DNA from: Phoronis australis
Taxonomy: Eukaryota; Phoronida; Phoronidae
NCBI GenBank assembly: GCA_002633005.1
Contig: NMRA01000087.1
Coordinates: 989,080-1,053,079, forward strand
Direction of reading: 5' to 3'
DNA: 64,000 nucleotides
The notes beneath the pieces are model-generated. The model worked only from the letters and a program-made list of their open reading frames with translations, did no database searches and had not been told where the DNA came from. The translations under genes were made by a program, and so were the position numbers. Below, piece after piece: positions 29,701-44,700 of the stretch. Every line of letters begins with the position of its first letter. The first letter of the stretch is position 1.

Positions 29701-32700
29701 CAAAGTTAGCCCACACATAATTGTTTCAATAGAAAATATCTTCTGTAAGAATTACCAAAGAACCAAAACCTGAACCAACTAATGAAATCATGACACAACA
29801 ACTAGAAGGAGTTTACACTCACCTTCATAAACACAGACTGTAATACTTGGAAGGCTTGGAGATTTCTAACACTGATTCCTAGAGTGAAGAGTATGAGTTC
29901 ATTAGACATTTACAGCAATGTTTGATCAATGAAATAGAAACAACCTCCGTTTAACTTTTAAAAAAGGTTAATTGTAAACAGTAACTCAGGATTGACATAC
30001 ATGCTAAAGGTGAAATTGCAAAACCAGTCACTAAACAGCAAATCAAGAATTAAAAAAAAAATAAATTTTGCTGCTTCAGAGGTGCTCACTTCAAATAATT
30101 TACGATTATGTATAATCTTTAAAACTACAACACTATAGAGATATGGACTAAGGATTATGTCAGGTTACATGGACTGATTCTGAGGGCAATGTCAGGTTAC
30201 ATGGATCATTGCTTTCTCTGAAGTTCATATAACTTGACATAGACAAATGATTGCTCTACATTTGTTTCAGTACACAACCACTCATGATTCTTTCCTCTGA
30301 ATCCTTCATAATAAATATTAGGTTGGCATGTTTTAACTGCTTGTTTCATTACATGGTCAGCAGTTTATGGTTTCTGCAGCCTCTAATTGGTCAGTTCACT
30401 CAAAATAAGCGACATCTGTAATCTGGGCAGTTTGCATAAAATGTGACATAGCCTGGCTGTGCAACATCACCGCATGACGGAAGTCATCGAACTGCATTTT
30501 AGCCAATCAGAGGACAGAAGTATCATTGGTGGTGGTGTAACAACTCAACACGATCTTGAGCAGCCATGTCACAATCTTTTGTTAGAAAAACAAAATTAGA
30601 CAAAAACAGGAAATTTAAGCTACTGCTATCAGAGGAGTACTAACGAGAATATGACGCAAGTGTAGAGATCCGTCAGTCAAGACACATCACAAAAGATACA
30701 GATTTACACCCCTCCCCCCTCCCCGACATTTGCTATCAACATAGGCTGACTACTGCAACAAGGATCTACACAGCTACTAGGATTTAAGAGTCAGGAAAAG
30801 GTGAATGTCTTCTAACTAATGAGGAAAAATGCGAGTGTCAACAAACAAGACAGTTCAAAGGCATAGTAGTGAAGTTGATCCAATTAATGCACTCTTACAT
30901 AAAACTCAATATGTCACTGCACAAGAAGAAAGGTTCTTGTCGATATTCAATTAGGAACACCAACCGTCATACCTGAGTTTTAACCCAAAAAATCACTTAA
31001 GACTTGCAATGCACGCAAAGTAAATCATACTGTGTGCTGATTAATTTATAGAGGGCAATCACACCGAAATTCTTTTTTGCACTTTTCAAAATGGGTTATA
31101 GCTATTTATTTTCTACTCATAAAAATAAGCTAGTAATAAATAGTACTAGTAATAAATAGTACTGCTTCATATCTCAGATCAATTTGAAAATAGTCCATAA
31201 TTAAGTAATAAGCAAAAGTTGCGTAATCTTGCGTTACCCAATACAAGGTATGTTCAGATTTGTTAACAGGTGACTGCCCTTTTATCATAACAGTATCATA
31301 ACAAACCTGTGTTAGTTGGGATTTTGGTGTTAAATGTTACTAACTAATAAATGTGAGCAGTGAAAACACACCAGACCCAGTACTTGCCTGCCTTAGTCAG
31401 ATAAACTAACCATGCAAGAAAACATTACACTGGTTACAAGTTATCAAATGGCAAGGCTTTGACCTTGGTTAAAGTTATACTGTGCGCTGCATAGAAGGGT
31501 CAAAAATGGCCAACTTCAAAGTGAGATAAAGTAAACGAGCGACAACAATGAGCTCCATTCTGACCACAAAAGCACGGACATCTTAATTTGTTTTACTTCA
31601 TGACTCGATTTCGTTAGGATTGCGAAATTAAATTTAAAAATTTAAACTCAATAATGTTTGAAAGGGATAGTCCAACAATCTAATAGCGATATTACCTAAA
31701 CAGCGTTCAATTTAACTTTAATATGGACCAGAATTATGTTTTCAGATAATCTTCAAATAGAAAATTAAGAGCTCATTTTTTAAAGAAATCATTTGATTAC
31801 ATAGAGCAGAAAAGTTGCATGTGGTGAAAAGTAAACAAGCTGATTTAAACGTTACTCTTTAGAATTTCTCAAGGTTAAAACGCAGTGAGCAGTTTTGACT
31901 GTTAAAAGAAAGTGGCACACAAACCAAAGCTATGGCTCACTGTTTACCTCTGGGCATTCCCCATTTATCTATTAAATCATAGGCAATCAAAACAATGAAA
32001 TAAACACATGCATCCCAAGTATTCCACAAGAAGTATCCGAAGTCTTATGAAGATGTGTCAAGCACTTGCCTAAGTGATAAGAAATATTCATGCATTTAAA
32101 ATCAACATGCACAATTATAACAAATTTGAGAAATGCTGTCAGCACAAGATTAAAATGCCCTCTGTATTGCTTAGACCCTTAAATCATCACAAACAAGAAT
32201 CTTAATTTCAAAAGATTTCCCCTAAAACATCCTCAGGTCATTGGGTCTTGTATGCAATTTCACGGAAAGTGGAAAATCTTAATTTTAAACCAACAGTGAA
32301 GTTAGTGTTCCGTTTAGACTGACCCTTCACTGAATTTTCTACCCCAACAGTCTCTGGCTAAATGCCAAAGAATTAACATTCAAAGCAAAACAAATCTAAC
32401 ACACCCAATTTTTACTCGACCCAAGAGGAAGATTACTTGTGAAGCTAACACAACACATTTTAAGGTACATACACAGATAATGAATCTGACCAATGAACAG
32501 ATATGTTCACGGCAAAGAATCACACGGTCATAAATAAACAAATTTTTTCAATATTTTCGTTATTTTGTGAAATAAGATGTCATTTCATACTTCTTTGTTT
32601 TCCCATTTACTTTCATTGCGATCAAATCTTCAGCGATTTTTTAAGTACTTTTGAAGTGCTTGCATGGTGACAATTCAGTATACATATCCACAACGAAATA

Positions 32701-35700
32701 GGCTACTTGGTCACACAACCGCATTTAACTAACACATGAGATTGATATAGCCAGACAGGCCAACTTGGCAAGACAGGATGAAAGAGAAAATTAAATTTGT
32801 ATTTACTCATTAACCATACAGATGTTAAGCTTAGTTTTCTTGATTTTTATTACACTATTAATTGATGATCAGTTGAAACAAAAGAAAATTTTAAAGCGAA
32901 AGATTTAATGAGGTACAAAAAAGACGAGTTCCTCGCCTGGTACCACCATGTACTTAACATTTGATTAAAAAATTGACCAATTGCTTAGAAAGCTTTGAGT
33001 AAATATTCAACTTCAAGTTAATTTTGTTGTGGAGTCTCAAGGTGAAGTTTGGTGGACCCAAGTCCAGCTACACAATAGCTGTCTACTGCCGAATTCCTGA
33101 CCAAATTAGTTTCAATAGCACATTCTTATCCACATTCTATGTATGATTCAGGCCTGGTCACTGCAGGACCAAAGAGAGAATGCCAGCCTAACACCTACCT
33201 TTACCCGCAGGTGATGGCAGAGTAAAGCCGGGCATGCTGAACAGCGAGCCTGAGCTGGCCTGACTCGGCCGCAGCTCTGTGAAGCCGCACGTGGTCAGAG
33301 AGCCAACCAACAGTACAAGGTTACGGAGAGCCTGCATGCTGTCATCCTGTAGATCCGTCTCTAATCTGGAAGGAAAAGCAAGCAATTGAATTACAGCTGT
33401 ATTGAGTGCTGTTTATGTAATATGACTATTACCTTAGGATATCCTGTTTCACACCATGGCTAGTGTAGAATGTTTCCTTATAAGTTGATGTCTAAAATGC
33501 CACAAAAAGTTGCGAAATTAGGCAAATTAACTTTTTTGTTTTCATTGGTCAGAATGGAGCTCATGGGTGTTAGTTGTTTATAACTAAACAATTTCATTTT
33601 CATTTCACCTTTATTTGAAGTTGGCCATTTTTGACCAGCCAAACTCGCATTATATATAATTTTGACTCCTGCGAATGGTGAATCACTTTAACACTGATAT
33701 TAGGAACCCCAGAGCCTCAAGTCAATCAGAGTGAGTTGGCTTTGAATTGGCTACACCGATTTTTCATTTTTAACATGGTAAGAGTGTGCCGTATCAGTCT
33801 GTCAATCTGCACTTGTAGAAATACTGTAAAAGTATGAACTAAATATCTCCATCATGTTAGATGTTACCTGAGCAAAAACTCAGACAAGTAGAGATAGCCC
33901 TGACAAGCGCGGAAGTCATCGAGCAGAACTTGAGAGACCTCGCTGGAGTCTTTGAGGAAGCAGAAGACCGTCACAAACATCTCGACCAATTCAAGGGGAG
34001 CTAACTCCTGTGACCGCTTCATATTATCGATGCAGAGTGACACGCATCCTTTGGCTGTAGGAACACAATAAGAAATATATTATGTTAACATGTGGTCACG
34101 GAGTAGAATGTGGTTTGGTGGTTGGGTGTGAATCGGTTTTTGTAATCCTTAATAGCATTCAACTGGTGACAGTTACAACCAGTCATATGGTAAAAAAATT
34201 ATTTGGTAGGACAGAACGTGGCGGAAAAAAAGAAATTACATGTTAATAAAATTCACCACTAAGAAAATTTAAATTCATTGGCAGCAATCTATAGATGTCA
34301 CTAATTTCTTGGACCATTTGGTGCAATTTGAGCACTTCCAGTAATGTAGTAAACCTCAAAATAAAGAAATGGCAATTTAAGAAATTAAATTTGACCCAAA
34401 TTGAAGATGTTTTTTCATAGTCAAAGATGCTTAGTTTCTAAATTACAACTGCAGTGCCATCTGGTGGATCAATGATAAGTGACCAAGACCAGGGTGGCAT
34501 ACCGTAGACCCACCTTCTTGTGAAAAAAGCAAGAACTCGCAAGATGTTACTAAATTACACGACTGGAAGATGAGGCATGTGTGTATGCTTGGGAATGTAC
34601 TAGCTTAACCTATCAAAATGGTGCTCGCTAAAGTGATTGGCCGGTGAGGTTGGAATGTTGAATTATGGGACTGGATTCATAAATTATTAGATACAGTTGA
34701 CTGGTTCTGTTTCACAAGATTGTTTGCCACGAGAGCAAGCTAATATCTTGGAGTCTATGGAATGAAGCCCAGTAACATACTCTCAGAGGTTAAAAGGCTT
34801 AGGTTGGGTATAGACTAAACAACCTCAACTGTGCCAAGCACTACATTTTGCTATGTATTGAGGACATACTGTAATGGGTGCGAGTGTAAATCCATCAGGC
34901 TCATCGGGCCAGCAGCTAACTCCGGTTTCTGTACATGAGCGGATGCCAGCATTTCAATTCCCCCTTACAAGGTGCTATCCCATCGCAGGTAACTTCCCAG
35001 CCATAGTTCCTACTCATACCTAGCTCAGCTGAGTGGAGCAATGCAGTTTATATGCCTTGTTCAAGGATACAACCACACTGCTGCAGTACCCAGGTATTAA
35101 ACGCATGACATTTCGGTTGAGGGTCAACCACACAAACCGCAAGGCAAGTGCAAAGCATCATCGCTTTCACAGAGGTTTTCTCCATGCTACATTGAGGGTA
35201 ATGCATTACTACTTAGCGTGGGTGTAACCGTGACAGCTTTTAACAACTTCAGACCAGGCATTGTGTCGTCATTACTCACACTCAAGTCATTTCACCACAC
35301 TGTGTCTCTGCCGAGAGATGCCGAAAGGCATCTGAGTCTAACCACGAGCCAAAATCCAATATGTAAACTTAAACACGACTACACTTTATTTTTGATATTT
35401 TCTGTTTTATTCCAGGTTTAATTATCTGATTTTGAGCTACATATAAGTGCAACATTTGAGATATAACTTGGAGTTTGATTGCATATTAACTGTATAGCTT
35501 CAATCTAGTGTTTCCCAAGCGTGAACTATTATAATGTAATCAACTGAGTGGATCATAAGGTGCCCCAGCACAACATCAAAGAAACGTACCTGGAGTCAAA
35601 TAGAAAATATCTAAAACAAGGTATAGTTTCTAAAATATTAGCACATCCTCAGAAATGGCTTTCACATTAAATCCAGGTTCACATTCACTCCCAAACCTCC

Positions 35701-38700
35701 ACCCTCAACTAAGACCATGCTCAAGGAGGTATGAGACGCGTTTGTGCAATGCTCGAGTGCCAGTAATGCCAGGATTTGAAACCGGGTCCCCCAGATAGGA
35801 GTCTCCTCAAAATATAGCTCAAGTTAGATTTCTGCTCAGAGCTGTCTCTAGCAGCTCTTGGAATGATCAATGACAAAAAAGAGGAAAAATTTCCAGGTGA
35901 TGTATCATTCCACAAATAGATTTGTGTGATAGAAATATTTTTGCGTTGTAAAATTTAACTGAAATAAACTTTTGCATGAATAAAGTCAAAATAATGACAA
36001 AATGAGAGGAAAAAGAGTAAACTGGAAATCAAAAAACAGAAAATTGAAACCAAAGAAGAAAATTCCAAGCCCTGCTCTAGATACTACACTATGAGTGCAT
36101 CATAAGTACTATCTATGGATACACTTAAGCCGGCTATAAACCCGTCGTCTGGAAAAAAAATAAGTTTTGACTTGGGACATTTTCCGCCATAAATCTGGTC
36201 TTAACTTGTTCTTTACTCGAATAAGACGTGGTCTTGGAAAGAACTGACATTTAGTAATTGCTTGATATCAGGCTCAATAAGTTGCCTTGTCATGGCAGGT
36301 AATTTATGCGCCGAGCTTGGTCTCAAGCACTAATGAATTGTCAGTTCTTCCATAGCCAAGAAACCATTCTTCAGTTGAGTAAGCGACAAGATGAGACCAA
36401 TTTTAAAGCATGAAAGAGTTCTAAATCGAAAATTAGTCTTTTGACAGCCACAGTCGGGTTTATAGACACTTTAGCTATCCTAAACACAAAAGTATGACAA
36501 CTCACTGTGGATGTACTGCACAACACTAGGTGTCAGTCCGTGTCGTGACAGAGTCATCAATACTTCAGCCGAGCTCTTCCTCCATGCTACGTTGTGGCCG
36601 GGGCACCAGCTGGTGATGGCACTGAACAGCAGTGTGAGGTCATCGCGCCGCGCCAGCTCCTCTGCAGGACCGGCATAGCTGCACAGCTTGATTAGTACCT
36701 GTGCATAGAAACAGTTGGTGAGGAAAAACAGGAAAGTTTCTGTAGGTACGCAAAAGGAACTTAAAACAAAACATATAACGAATGGAGTTACTTTGAGACA
36801 TTCTTAACAAAACGAAACTGGTCGCCAAAAGCATTTGACAAAGAAAATCAAGCTTATACAGAACTGGATGTGTTATGAAAAGTTCTTAGGAAAGGGATGT
36901 GAAATTTTCTGCTAACAGTATTTGATAAAAAATCCAAACATGCAAAAAAATAGAATTCTGGAACATTCTGAAGAATAGAATCATGAAACTGGTTACCAAA
37001 ACTATCTTACAAATAAAACCATGCTTATACCGATTAAGATTGGCTTAAGAAGTAAAATATGAACAGTAAACAAACAATCATTCTTATGGAATTGGTGGCT
37101 CACTTAAATGAACAAATGCAAAACACTTCTCTAGTCAATTAATGACTAATAATGAAGTATGAGCTTGCCTTGTCATTTCTCAGACTACAAACATTAAGGT
37201 GTCAAAAGAGATACCAGACACCTGTCAACTAACAAATGCCTGATAAGTGTCTCCAATTTTCTAGTAGAATACGGGCAATTCACGCTCAAGCCTAGTTTCA
37301 GCCCACCTGAACAAACATCTTCTGCAGCAGCACCCGTCGTTCCAGAGGTGAGAACTGGCTGATGGTTGCATTGGCGCCACCCACACCATTGCCATCCACA
37401 TCAGGCAGGTCAAAGAACAGATAGAGGCACTTGACCAGGGTGGACGGTAGAGAGTTGACCGTCATGCAGTCGATAAGACTCTGGCCACCACTGGTGAGTA
37501 AGTTAATGGTGCTAAGCAACATCCAACCATTGCTAGCCTCTTCCGACGACTCAATCTCCAGAAAGTGGGCAATGGCACAGCTGGCTGCCTCTGGAATAGA
37601 GAAAGACACATGGTCTGAATGAGGAAGCAAGTTGAGAGAACCAGACATCTGCACATGTCAAGGAACCAAACAATCTCTCTTCATATCTTGTACAATGTCA
37701 TAGAATCACATGCTCTAAACATTATGGAACATGTCTCACAACAAATTCTTTTGCATATTAAGCTGAATGAGAATAAGATGTCATTGCTCAAGATCTCCAA
37801 TATTGACAGTTGCTCACTTGCTTCAAAAAAATATTACGTGTATCTGCTTACAAACTATCCTATTTATCTATTGGGCGATATTCAGCAAAGGACACATTAC
37901 AACATAATTGCATTGTTCACTGGGAAATTGACACATGTATCCCCATAAAACACTCAGATAAAATATACAGTATGCATTGTGAGCAGCATTATCAGCCAGC
38001 TGACGAAGCCCCAGAACAGCTCTCAAAACCACCAGCTGCATGGCAACCCATCAATATTCTCAGTAAAGTGAAAGTGATTAACCAGCAGTTGCACAATAGC
38101 TACACTAATGCACCAACGCCTCACATCCTACCCAAACTTGTTTTACTAGGTTTCAAACACCGCTGATGATATAATTTATCGACTGGAGATTATTCAGGAC
38201 AACCAGATAAACAAAATCTCATCAATTTATATGGCAAAAACTGAATTTTTATTTCTTCATAATTTCATAAAAGGTAAGTTGCGCCAAATAAATGTTTTAT
38301 ATTTGTTACAGTTCCATGTCATTGCTACTATCGCACCATTGAATACTCTGTGATATTAAAGGCATTCACATTAGAACCCCTTGAAAAATGAAAAAGAAGT
38401 GCCTATCATTTTTGATAAGAAATTGGTGACATCCTATCGTAAACATTATGTTTATGCGAGTAGGCACACCCACTAGTTTCTTCCTTGAATAAGTTTTCTG
38501 ACATCACTCAACAACTGAAGAACATTTGAAATTGAATATCACATATACATCCAGCTAATGCATTTTCAAGAGCCTCAAACACTGTTGTGAGCGCCCACAA
38601 TCTTTAGAGAATGACGTCTGAAGGTAGCTTGGTTGGTTGGACCTAATTGCCTTTTATTCGAAAAACGGGGAAAAGTTTCACTTGTCGGCCATCGATATAT

Positions 38701-41700
38701 TGTGTACACGTTTGCCAACAGTATGATCAATTCAACACTAATCTGCCAGTAGACACCATTACTGCCGTACCCCCAGGCCATAACCCAGTACCCTAAGGGT
38801 TACATTTCATCTAGTTAAACCCAACACAAGTACTCTCAGCCCATAACAGTGAACCCTTAGGGTTACACCCATTACATCTAGATAAAACCCAACGTAAGTA
38901 CCCCCAGCCCATAACCGAGTTCATCTAGGGTTACACCCAGTACATCTACTAAAACCCAACCTAAGTACCCCCAGCTCATAACCGAGTGCACCTAGGGTTT
39001 CACCCAATACATCTAGATAAAACCCAACGTAAGTACCCCCAGCCCATAACAGTGTAACCTTAGGGTTACACCCATTACATCTAGTTAAACCCAACCTAAG
39101 TAACCCCAGTCCATAACCAAGTTCATTTAGGGTTACACTCAATACATCTAGTTAAACCCAACCTAAGTACCCCCAGCTCATAACCGAGTGCACCTAGGGT
39201 TACACACAATACATCTAGTTAAACCCAACCTAAGTACCCCCAGCTCATAACCGAGTGCACCTAGGGTTACACCCATTACATCTAGTTAAACCCAACCTAA
39301 GTAACCCCAGCCCATAACCAAGTGCACCTAGGGTTACACCCATTAAGTCTAGTTAAACCAAGAGAATGTTACAAAAGAATGTCAAATAAAAGTGAAAATT
39401 TCCTGAAAATTCTATGTGTGTGTTTAACTAAATGTGGGCATTAACCCAGGTTGCAATTTATTGGTGGTTGAGATAATGACCTCCTTATCAGGTCATCAAG
39501 AAACTGAGAAGAAATTCTGCCAAGGGTCTGGGAAATCGAACCCAAAACACCATAGCTAGGCACCTAATGTTTTAATCAATTCCCAACTAAGCCTTTAATA
39601 AAGCTTTTACAGCACAATGTCTGGCAGGACAGCATGAAAGGTTTAGTGCCATTCGCAACACTTCAGTGGAGCTTCAATAATTCAAAATAAAATGAACAAA
39701 CCGTTGATGCATAAAATGTTAGGCTTTCTGATCACACACTCTCTACCACTACAAACACCTCATTGAACAAACAGTACGTGAACGCTTGAACCACAAGAAA
39801 GGTGTTTAAAAAGGCCTAGCTTTTGCCAGAGGATCTCATAACAGAACAACGCCTACATGTTATCACAGGACTTTAACAGAAAGGAAGTGCAGTTGAGAAC
39901 AGTATGGTGCACAAGGGAATCTCAATGGCTAGGCAATGAAATGTCTAGGAAGTGAAGGATGACTCATGCTACGAATGTGACATAATTACAGACACTCACT
40001 TAAAGATGCCTTCAAGGTCTAAATTCACTTAAGCTGAATATTAGCAGTAAAATTTATCAGTCAAGTACATGACAGATCTCTTTCAGATATTTCTTATCAA
40101 AACAAAATTAAGTCAAGTTCATATAGCTGTATATCGTTTTTCAGGTGGTAAAGATGTTCATCAATTTTTGTGACTGTATTAAACTTTTGAGTAAAATCAG
40201 CGAATCTGAACATGTTTTATAATGCCACACATTGCATACCAAAACGCTTTACAATTTTAAATCGTACAAACAAGTCAAAGGTTGCTTGCTCGTAAAGCCA
40301 ACCTGTAATTCCACAAACAGACCACTCAACCACTGGCTATGAGCAAATAGAATAATATTCACCTCATACCTGTCAATATCTAGACAACAAAGCCTCACCA
40401 ACACTTAAATATTTATATATTAACACCTCCACCACACTAGAGAATAATAAGGATTTAATGTAATGCCCTAGTTGCAAATGTTCTAGAAACTAATTCAGCA
40501 AAATGTTTTGAAAACAGCTTCATTGAGGAAGAACAGAAAGGTAATTAAACTAAGTGTCATAAATTAAGTAGTAGTTGTTGTTGCTCTTTTATTGTCAGTT
40601 TATTTTCACTAGATGGACAGGTAAATGGATTCGTGTTAAAAAAAGGCCTGCAGATGTAATTATCAGACTTAAGTCCCGTTTAGACATCAACTTTTGGCCC
40701 GGCACAACTGACACGAAGCAAACTGACCCATGCCAAGCGGCTGTTTACATACACAACTCACTAACTGTGGCAAGACAGAAATTGCAGGCTGGAGAGACTG
40801 GATTGCACATGCGCAGGTTTACAAATGACGAGAGTTGCAGAGGCAAAGAACCTGTACATAGGTCATTAGGCAAGCGCAGTAGAGATGATCCTTTCCGCCT
40901 TGCCCCAGTTTCGCGTTAAGACATATAATTGACATGGAGCAAGATGTTCAGGCGCAAATTGCTCTACCTCACAAAGGGGTGGCAAAAATTTGTCACCACC
41001 GTGTCAGTTTGCTCCGTGTCAGTCCGTTTACACACTGGAGCAACTCGTTCCGTGTCAGCTGATCTGTGTCAACATTGTAAGTGTAAACGGCACTTAAGTA
41101 ACAGGACTTGGAATCACCAATGACAAAAAAGAGGAAAATTTTCCATGCAAGTCTCTTCTAGGCAATTTTTGTGGATTTTTCATGGAATCTTAAAAATGTA
41201 TCGCATAAACGCAAAGAAAGCAGCCTCTTGACGAAAATTTTGTGGCAAAAATCCAGAGACAAAGTCCGCAAAAACTACATGAAAAATTAACCATTTCAAC
41301 AAAGACTCCAAACAAATCACAATAGCGTGCCCAACGGCTGCAGAAACATGGTGTTGTTAATCTGCATAACACCATGACTGTTCCAGCATAACTACTTATC
41401 TTAAGGTTATATAGGGCCATAGAAAAATGTCCAAATATGGCTAACATTGGAACATCACATCTCAGCAATGGCTCATCAGGTTTACATGAAACTGTCAGAT
41501 GCTTCGCTCTATGCTTTGTTCTCCAATGCGCAGCTGAGGAATTGTTTTTAAAATGCGCCACTTTTGCATGATGGGCTAGCAAAAATAGGACTTATAATTT
41601 TCATGAAAAAATCAAAATTTGCATAAAACATAAAAGAAATGAAAATTTAGAAAAACGTAACATCATATTTGAGTCATCAAGTGAAATCAAATTATGTTAC

Positions 41701-44700
41701 TGCAACCACTGCATTACTATCAATGTACCTTCGTTTTTCAGTAAATTTAATAAGACACAATCAGCTGACCCAATTAACGGCTTCGTTAAAAAGTGAAACA
41801 TAAAATTTTACATGCTTTTCACTCTCAGAAAATATACATTTTTACCGAGTTAAAATCACTAGTTCTGAAAACATTTTGCTTAATACGCCAACATGACAAT
41901 AGGGTCCTACGTAATCTTAGCATAGCTACTGTTCAGCTTTCTAAATAACCACTGCATATTACAAAGAAAAAGACAACAGTGTCTAATTTGTTAGGCATGC
42001 CCTAGAGTCACAGCTGACATTTGCCAGCCAATGATATCATTAAGGATAGGAGGCAATTAGCAGGAGGGATAAGTTGAAGACAGATAAAACAGTCTTTTAG
42101 CTTAGTGCTAACTGCACACAGCAGTACAGTGTTCAGTACAATGTGATTCCTCCATCGCTAACCATTGCTTCGAACACCATCTTCAATACTTTACAGACAT
42201 AAAATTTTTATGAAAGGAAGGATACCAGTAATTATGCTTTTAAGCATAATTAAAAATACTAAAATCAACAGAAGTATGTGAACTTAGAGCTTGAATATTT
42301 TATACGAGTTGCATGGAAAATCATCTTTTCAATCCTTTATTCTTGACAGCGATACGTTTAAGAGATTTAGGAGTAGAGCGAGTTAGCGTCCTAACTTCAT
42401 ACAGATACACTTAAAACTAAATTGAGTTTAACCTAATTTAGAACACAATATAGCATTCAAGTAGAAATGGATTTTTTATTTGTTCATGAAGGATAAGTAG
42501 CCCAAATAGCCAATTTCGGCAACCATTTTCCTGCAAAATTACATTACATTCTATCGTAATCGATTGCAAAATTGCTTGGGAAACTAGATTTCTAGTTAGA
42601 ATTGTCATTCTTGGCTTGACCTGTTATAGCTTCTGACCTTGTTTTATTCATGCAGACGCAGCGTTGGCAAAACTATCACACTTTTAACTTCAGGTTTTTA
42701 AAAAATATAAATCCTGGGATCCATGCTAACAAAATAAACATTTCATTAATCGGTCAACTAATTCTTATCATCATTAATTTAACCCCAGTCAGTTACCATT
42801 CTAAAAGTCCAGCCATTCACACACTGTGATTCGCGCTAAAATGTTCACGGAACGCTGGAAAGGTCACTTTAGTGCCTTTGACATCATAAGCAGTGTATCG
42901 GCAATGAGTGATGGCGAGAATATCGCACCATTAACGTCATTTTGACGTCACTATTGTGGCCAGTAATTATTCTAATTATTTTCTACTCATTTTTCCAGAA
43001 CACAGAAACTAGAAAGTCAATTACAAGCGACAAAAGCTAAGTGTTATGTTTTCGCTCAAAATGACTAGCTCAGACACAGCAGGCTCGTCCTAAGTCCCAC
43101 TCACTCTACAGGCGCTTTTACAGCTACTTCACGCGTCACAGGCATCCATACTTGTTCCAATTCATTGCCATTAACTTCACTGTCATTGCCTTCGTCTCAT
43201 AAATCACGCTGTACACATTGAAAGCACTCGAGTTCCTCATAAAAATCGCACATATCATCTATTGCAGGTTAGTGCAAGCACTGCTTGCGCTGGCAGGAGC
43301 TCGGTTGGAAGAATTGAGACTCTGGTGGTAGGAGAGGTGATTCAGGTGTTACAAGCATGCTGAGCAGGTACAAAAGCTTAAGTTACAATACATACAACAT
43401 AATCAAAGTATCAGTATATGCCTATTCAGACACAGTAAACATCAAAAACTCCAGGATTTCTACACTAATGTTGTTTTTGAATTCATTAGCAAAACTCCGC
43501 CCAATCAAAATTCCATCGCAGCTTCCCTTACCTTTCCCACTAACTCATTTCCGATAACAACATCGGAACTACCGCTGGTTCTAGTTCTAGAAATTAGACG
43601 CTTTAAGACGTAGCTAATTTCCACTCTCCACCGAACAACTATGATGCATCATAAAATCACTAGCATTTACTTCCATCAAAGTGGAATAAAGCTTTTCCTT
43701 GCAGGGGAGTTGCACAGTTTAATCCACCTTACAGGTTTTACTTTTTCAGTCTAGTTGTCGCGTTTTCCCATTAACTGAAACTCCGCGAAACGAAAGTTGC
43801 CGTGTTGGTGGGAAAGCGACATGAATCCGGACAACAGGGGCCTTATTTCAAAAATTGGCCCGGCTTGAAAATTATAGCTGTTTTAGTTATAAATCAAAAT
43901 TAAGTTTATTTTCCTATTTAGACTGTGAAACATGTCATTTATTTGCAATGCAACAAAAGAACATTTTTAGCAAAACAAAAATGAGTGTGCCCCAACAATG
44001 AAAACTAGGGATACTTTTTAACAGTAAACCAACTTATCTCAGAGGGTAAGGGCGAGGGGAAAAAACAATATTTTAAGCATGGCTTAAAACAAACAAAACA
44101 TGACCACAGTCCCTCGAACACAGTGATTACAACCGAGGTGAACACAGATCACATCATTAATAACTCAGCAAATATCTCATCACTCATTAGACTACCTTGT
44201 ACAAAAAGCTTTCATTAAAATTCCATAATCCCTCCACAGTAAACACACGAGTCTACAATGAGGTGAAAGACATAACTTATGAACCCTTGAAAATCGATGT
44301 TGCGGATGATGTGCTGAGAAAAAATCAATGTCAAGTAAACATCGATTCATACTCTGTAGGAATTGTGTCCAGAGAAATAACCACGCCATGATGCTGAAAA
44401 CAGTTCAAGAATCTAATCTTTGGTCTGTGGGGAGAACCGGTGCTAGAAATTTATTACGAGAATGTATTGAATGCGTGTGTGCGTGCGTGCGTATGCACAA
44501 GTTTAGGTTAACCAATACAGTCCAGAAATTGACGTCTTGATTTAAGAGATCTGGACTATGCATTTTTGTATAACCTAACGGATATGGATGTTTATATATA
44601 AAAGAGTACAGTGGTATTAGCCTTGAAGCCAGTATCAACTCACCTATTTCTAAAACAGGGAATTTGGTGAACCTTTCGTGGTTCTTTTACCTACTGAGAT

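Larger units (their letters stand above)
22875..29822 (-). other. WDFY3: Introns between exons 7 and 16
   Basis: Besides the MITE at 22959, the SINE-like copy at 23938 and the dispersed repeat ending near 26615, the intronic parts show no recognisable feature. Confidence 0.55.
34055..36505 (-). other. WDFY3: WDFY3 intron 4 (2.45 kb)
   Basis: Holds a degenerate interspersed repeat around 34930-35140, a B-box-like GGATTTGAAACCGGGTCCC near 35772 and repeat R1 copy 2. No gene seen. Confidence 0.55.

Noticed and set aside
37810-38166. 118-codon plus-strand frame in intron 2
   Set aside because: No recognisable motif, no splice or promoter context, composition like the surrounding AT-rich intron.
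38921-39142. Repetitive minus-strand frame (Leu/Gly/Cys-rich)
   Set aside because: Translation of the 67-bp minisatellite.
38770-39358. CRISPR array or true telomere
   Set aside because: Units are diverged tandem copies without unique spacers, in the intron of a eukaryotic gene; the telomere-like words are degenerate and interstitial. The same applies to the 44-bp array.
40575-40919. 114-codon plus-strand frame, with a similar one on the minus strand at 51112-51333
   Set aside because: Both are the same stretch of the 421-bp MITE read in the same sense; no transposase motifs and too short.
41190-41582. 130-codon minus-strand frame
   Set aside because: Lies mostly within dispersed repeat R2; the second R2 copy does not keep the frame.
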